NCBI GenBank assembly: GCA_000499405.2 | Contig: HG738139.1 | Location: 10,874,616-10,938,615 of the forward strand | DNA from: Onchocerca volvulus | Taxonomy: Eukaryota; Nematoda; Chromadorea; Rhabditida; Onchocercidae | Reading direction: 5' to 3' | DNA: 64,000 bases | Shown here: one piece after another, positions 59,650 through 64,000 of the stretch | Layout: each line of letters opens with the position of its first letter | How positions within the stretch are numbered: the stretch's first letter is position 1 | The notes under the pieces: generated by a model | What the model was told of the DNA's origin: nothing | Database searches by the model: none | The model's input: only the letters and a program-made list of their open reading frames with translations | Position numbers and translations under genes: made by a program

Positions 59650-61232
59650 TACACCGTCTCTTAAAGAAGTTTCACACAAAAAAAGTGTGCACACCACAGA
59701 AAATTGCCCATTAAACTTTGTGGTGTAATCGGTGCAATATTATTCCAGTGTAATCGAAATTTGCTCTAAATTTACAAATTTGACTCTACTGTAAAATAGT
59801 GGGAGATCATCATAAACTGAGTATGAAAAACGTTTTGATTTCTGAAAATTTATTCGGATAGATTAATGGGATAAATTTACAGCTTTAAATTCCATTATTG
59901 GAAGTATAATTATAGTCCTTTCGGGAAAGTACATTGACTTTAATTTTCCGTAAACCACATCCATTTCTTGATTTACATGTTACAGCAATACTCTTCTCAT
60001 CTGGAAACTGATAAAATATCCCGGATTAGTTGTGAAGTATGTATTAATCTCTTTTCTAAATATTACGAATTTCACTTCGTACCAGACATCGTTCATAGCG
60101 ATAACTATACGGAAATTGGCAAAACGTGTTTTCCCACGTGTTTTCGATTTGATTTATCATATCTTAGTCGTGAAATTCGAAAGAATGAAAATTGAAACCG
60201 CGATTTATTGTTCTGGAAATGTCAACATCTGAACCACAATACAATAAACATCCATTACATATGTATGCATGGCAGATGAAAGTAATTTCTCAACATGTCA
60301 AGAAACAGGCATGATTTCATATCGAGACATTCAGAGCGACATAGACCAGATCGATGGTCCGCAGCGATGTTGTGTCACCGTTAGGTGCCGTAGGCCACGT
60401 CATTGTCACCCAGCGAGGGTTTGGAGTAGGTCTTTGGTTTCAGGCTATGGACGGATTTTCGTTGGTCGCGGTTTGTTAGTTTTGAAGTTGTCTGGTTGTA
60501 GCATTTTTGTTGTTGTTGTGGTTATGTTACCACTGGTCGGTGATCTAAGTCGTTTGGAGCGAAGTTGATCAAGTGATGGTTGCGCACATTTAGAAAACGA
60601 AAAATGAAGAAGAAAGTTGAACCAGAAATTTGAGAGATATGAAAAATAGATATGAAGTTTTTGTTTGAGAATTTCACACGACAACTGAACGATAGTAACA
60701 GTTGGTGTATGAATTGGTAAATTTGACAAAAATGTCAATGATTCTTTGCGAATATGTAAACCAGATCTTGGAACTCTATCACATTTATTATTTTTTCAGT
60801 TTGAACAAAGATCTTTAGATGATCATTAAACATACATTCTTCGAAAATAAATTTTTCCTTACCTTTGCTGTTCTAAAGGCCCGTCCTTTGAATATTATTT
60901 TTAATGCTAATTATATTTGGTCCTTTTTTTGGGATTCGTGGTTGTGATTATGACTTTCTACTTAAATTTTTAGACTTTCTTTAACGATCACATGCTGTTT
61001 TTGATATTGAGTTTATCATTTTCATTTGTCTGAATTATTTGATTGTAAAATAGATTGTCTCGATGATGCATTTCAGAAGCTTTTTTAAACTCCAAAAGTT
61101 TTCTAAAACTTTGGATCATTTCTGGATATCAGAAATGAAGTTAAGATTTAGGAATATTTTTTCAGGAAAGTTTAGTCTATCTATATAATATTTATTCCGT
61201 GCATTTGTGTTCTTGATCGTGAGACTGAGTAG
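59650..61232. other. Divergent intergenic region between SIRT6 and the HTH/FLYWCH-like gene
   Basis: About 1.6 kb. It includes a conspicuous GC-richer island at about 60320-60580 (described separately). The rest is AT-rich. Open frames at 59968-60232 have no support. Confidence 0.5.
60320..60580. other. GC-rich island with weak coding-like frames on both strands
   Basis: About 260 bp with visibly higher GC and CpG than anything nearby, for example GTTAGGTGCCGTAGGCCACG at about 60381. It could be a noncoding 5' exon or promoter for the gene at 61233, or part of an unseen gene: the minus strand reads a polar peptide (QPSLDQLRSKRLRSPTSGNI) that ends at a TAG. Neither strand gives a convincing spliced model. 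Confidence 0.35.
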
Positions 61233-64000
61233 ATGATTTCCAAAGATATGGACGCTGACATCGATGTAACATCCATGACCGATGATGGTATCCTGAATCC
61301 ATACAAGGTTTCACTAAGTAGTGACAAGAATGTCGATAAAGAGGTTCCATTTTTTTCTTTCGTCTTTTTTATTACTGAAAAGTTTTAAAGACTTTTTATT
61401 TTTTTATTGATTTATGGTCGGAATTTGTTCAGTATAGTTTCTGTTGGTGTTAATTATCATAGTTTATAATCGATCATGTGGACTAGTTTAGGATTTAGAG
61501 TTTGTCTTACTCTTAATTACATACTCCGGCTTGTATATCCTTTTGCGAAGCTTAATTCCCAAAAAATGGTCTTGAATCAGTTGTTATAATTGACTATTTA
61601 ATTAAGCAGAATAATAAAGAGCTTATATAACGTTAAAGCTATGGTTCAGTTAGAAGAAAGAAAATAGATTTTGAGAGGATTTTCAGTATTTGTATTGCTA
61701 TGGTAAACATGAGTTCGGGAATTCGCAATCTTATACATCATTTCATTGTCAAAGTATTCAATAATCACTGCGTAGGAAAGAGTTTTTCAGGCTTATTTAA
61801 GTAAACTTACGGAAAGTAAGCTCACTCAAGCAATGGAAGAACACATGTTTGATGGAGAAAGTGCTGAGCAAGAACAAAATGAAAGTTTTGAAAGTGGCGA
61901 TGGAAATTCATATGGTTCAAGGCAGTCGAGGAAGTGATTAAAAATCTTTTAATTAATTTACCTTCATAATATTTGAAATGTTTGATGAATTCAACTGAAT
62001 TTGAAAATTTTGTCGAATTTTTTTAACTGTTTTCAATAATATTTTGTGCAGTTGACATAATAATAATACGATTCATTACTTAATATATTTCAAATATATT
62101 TGAAAATAACATTGTAGTGGTGGTTATAAAAATCAACTTTATTAATTTTCTTAAGTAATTGAAACCCGGATCGCTAAGATTCTGGTATCCTGGAGTTTAA
62201 TATCTGGTAGTTTGCCGTTTCTAGTTTTACTTCAGGATGAAAATGATAGCATCACGATACCTCATTAAGTGAAATATTCATATAATGATGAAACATTTAC
62301 TCGATACAGTGTATTATACAAAACTTTTTCTTAACATTTTAATCTAATAATGTTTGATATACTTAAAGACTTAGGAATCCATCATTGTGGCAAAGGCCAG
62401 ATGTGAGACGTATCGTGGAAGATTTCATCAATAAAGATATAACTTCAAGAGGTGCAGCCAATAAAATCTCAGAAATTTTGGGTCGCAATGTTTCACATTC
62501 TACTGTTTTAACTTATGCCAACAGATTACTACGAGTGCGTTTTCATTTTTTTTTTTTTTTTTTTTTTTGAGATTTCATACTATATTTTTTTGGTTTGTTT
62601 ATGATTTTCGAATCTAAAATGCGAAGTAAATTCTTGAAAAATTTCTTCAACAATTTTGTGATCATAATCAATTCTTTAACCTACGGTTCTTGTTTTTTCT
62701 TTAATGAAATTCAGTAATACTGTTCTCAAAGTTGGTATTTCTATAAAATCTAAATTTTTTCTGATGCTGAAGTTCTTTCTGTTTATAGCTTAGGCAGTCA
62801 AAATAAGTAACGTTGTTGATTTTCTTCAGCATGTAATTTATTAAGGTTTGAAAGGTTGGAAAAATACTAGATAGTAATTTTAAATCATTTAATAAGGAAT
62901 AAGCAACGCAAATGAATGAGAGTTTTCTCCATGAATTGAATTACTGATAAGGAAACATCTCGGTTAATTCACCAAAATGAATAATGCCGTGATTTAAGGG
63001 AATAAAGCGTGAAGTAGAGGAGGAATCAGTATATCAAGTTCAGGTCGAGCCTGATGATTCACCAGCACCGGTTGATGAAGTCGGATATGATGTACATTTC
63101 GAGCTTGTGAAAACAAGTCGTGGCAACGATAACGGTCTGGCTGTTTATGAAGACAATAGTTTCGTTCGTGTTTACCGCCGCACAAGTACAACGGGTCGAA
63201 GCGCATCCTATCGTTGCTCCACCTGCGATCACCTTTATGAGAAATTTGGCCAAGGTGAACGGCCAACGATTAAAATGCGTGACAACGTCATCGTGACTGA
63301 TCCATTTCCAACTCATAATCAGATGTGTACCCCTACATCAGTAGATGTATTCCGTAGGACACAGGAAGATTTAGAAGCACGACAGCTCAATATGTGTAGG
63401 CGTGTATTGACCAATGTAAGTCTTCTTCTTTATTTTAGGACATTAATTTTTCACATTGAATTTCTCGAAGTTTTGAGTTTGAATATGTGTTTATAAAAAG
63501 AAGTGAATTAGAACGCTCGAAAATATCAACTTTAAGACAATGCAAATTTTAGTCACGTTTCAAGGAAATGAGATGGGCAAGGTCATTTGATACTGTTGGA
63601 TATGTGGTAAAAACATCAAATGAAGAGGAAGAAGCGATCAATAAATGCATCGAAAGGTTTAATATTTCTATTGCTTTTCTTTTTAAACATATATTCTTTC
63701 AAAGATATACCTCTCATATGAAGTTAAGATAACAAAAGCATTATGCGTAGAAGAAAGAGAATTTTGCATCTCAGAATTTTTTTAATTTCCAAAATCACTG
63801 TCATTCTTTTCGTATGCTCCATTGTTTTGTTTATTATAAAATTTTATTTCTCTTTAGTTTAAATATATGTTTATGAATATGGAAGTTAACTAGAATAAGT
63901 GAAAATGAAATTTCTTAGGATTAGAAGATTTTCGACTTATTCCAAAATCTGAATTAGAAATTATGCTTTTGTAGTCTGTTATCAAGGTGTCGTGGTTCGA
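61233..64000 (+). CDS. Putative DNA-binding protein with HTH-like and FLYWCH-like segments (5' part; runs off the window)
   Basis: Exons: 61233-61343, 61791-61933, 62375-62534, 62999-63415, 63553-63656 and 63975 onward, all joining in frame and cut by the window edge. ATG 61233 directly follows an in-frame TAG. Residues 1-85 are acidic and polar (DMDADIDVTSMTDDG; EEHMFDGESAEQEQNE). Residues about 88-138 form a helical, HTH-like segment (RRIVEDFINKDITSRGAANK, ISEILGRNVSHSTVLTYANR). Residues 139-277 hold an acidic linker and a Cys/His segment: FVRVYRRTSTTGRSASYRCS, TCDHLYEKF, IKMRDNVIVTDPFPTHNQMC. The order aromatic/basic strand, CxxC, then HNQxC resembles FLYWCH-type zinc fingers found in nematode transcription factors and MULE transposases, with an atypical last ligand. 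I do not recognise the orthologue. The function is inferred as nuclear, DNA-binding. Confidence 0.6.

Noticed and set aside
59690..59740. Short inverted CACCACA / TGTGGTG pair upstream of SIRT6
   Set aside because: Only 7-bp arms with a long AT-rich loop; expected by chance.
1..64000. tRNA, rRNA, CRISPR or bacterial operon signals
   Set aside because: No cloverleaf-compatible A/B box pair, no rRNA-like stretch and no regularly spaced repeat-spacer array was seen; ribosome binding sites do not apply to a eukaryotic sequence.

Overview
The window is eukaryotic and very AT-rich. Its genes are built from small exons (about 37-430 bp) with GT/AG introns and TTTCAG-type 3' splice sites. The gene set points to a nematode: a clear UNC-119 orthologue, a secreted two-domain ShKT protein, a local cluster of divergent 7TM receptors, and TTGCAG/TTTGCAG sites just upstream of several start codons, as expected for spliced-leader trans-splicing. 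A parasitic clade III (spirurid or filarial-like) worm is my best guess, but the species cannot be named from this sequence alone.

Layout, left to right. (1) 2.0-11.8 kb, + strand: a 14-exon oxysterol-binding protein (OSBP type; PH domain, FFAT-like motif, sterol-binding domain), with a fold-back repeat cluster in its first intron. (2) 11.8-14.0 kb: intergenic, with an unusually long uninterrupted orphan ORF (190 codons, - strand). (3) 14.05-16.12 kb, + strand: a secreted cysteine-rich protein ending in two ShKT domains. (4) 17.1-31.7 kb: a rearranged block. It holds two tandem copies (about 6.0 and 7.1 kb) of a segment that carries the 3' part of one 7TM receptor gene (broken in both copies) plus one complete 7-exon 7TM receptor gene. 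An inverted repeat of about 170 bp lies on either side, and there is an LTR-like or other mobile fragment at the left edge. A single N in the left copy sits exactly where 1.28 kb present in the right copy is missing. (5) 33.7-35.0 kb, - strand: a probable COMM-domain gene whose 5' part I cannot resolve. (6) 35.6-38.8 kb, + strand: a JMJD4-type JmjC oxygenase with an unusual Cys-rich tail. (7) 39.0-41.1 kb, - strand: a METTL21A-like protein-lysine methyltransferase, tail-to-tail with the JMJD4 gene. (8) 42.2-47.3 kb, + strand: a compact PHF12-like protein (two PHD fingers plus an FHA domain). (9) 47.3-53.3 kb: 6 kb with no gene seen, holding a minisatellite and a long hairpin. (10) 53.3-55.7 kb, + strand: UNC-119. 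(11) 57.2-59.65 kb, - strand: SIRT6-type sirtuin. (12) 61.2 kb to the window end, + strand: the 5' part of a gene with a helix-turn-helix-like segment and a FLYWCH-like Cys/His segment.

Exon boundaries were worked out by hand from reading frame, splice signals and family conservation. For OSBP, the ShKT gene, both receptors, JMJD4, METTL21A, PHF12, UNC-119 and SIRT6, the summed exons are divisible by three and read through to a stop, which supports those models strongly. The genes do not form one pathway. There is a loose theme of protein and chromatin modification in 35-60 kb (JMJD4, METTL21A, PHF12, SIRT6), and the only true gene family expansion is the receptor pair. I saw no convincing tRNA, rRNA, CRISPR array or bacterial operon. 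No clearly new molecular system was found; the best leads are the rearranged receptor block, the orphan 190-codon ORF, the Cys-rich tail on the JMJD4 protein and the HTH/FLYWCH-like gene at the right edge.
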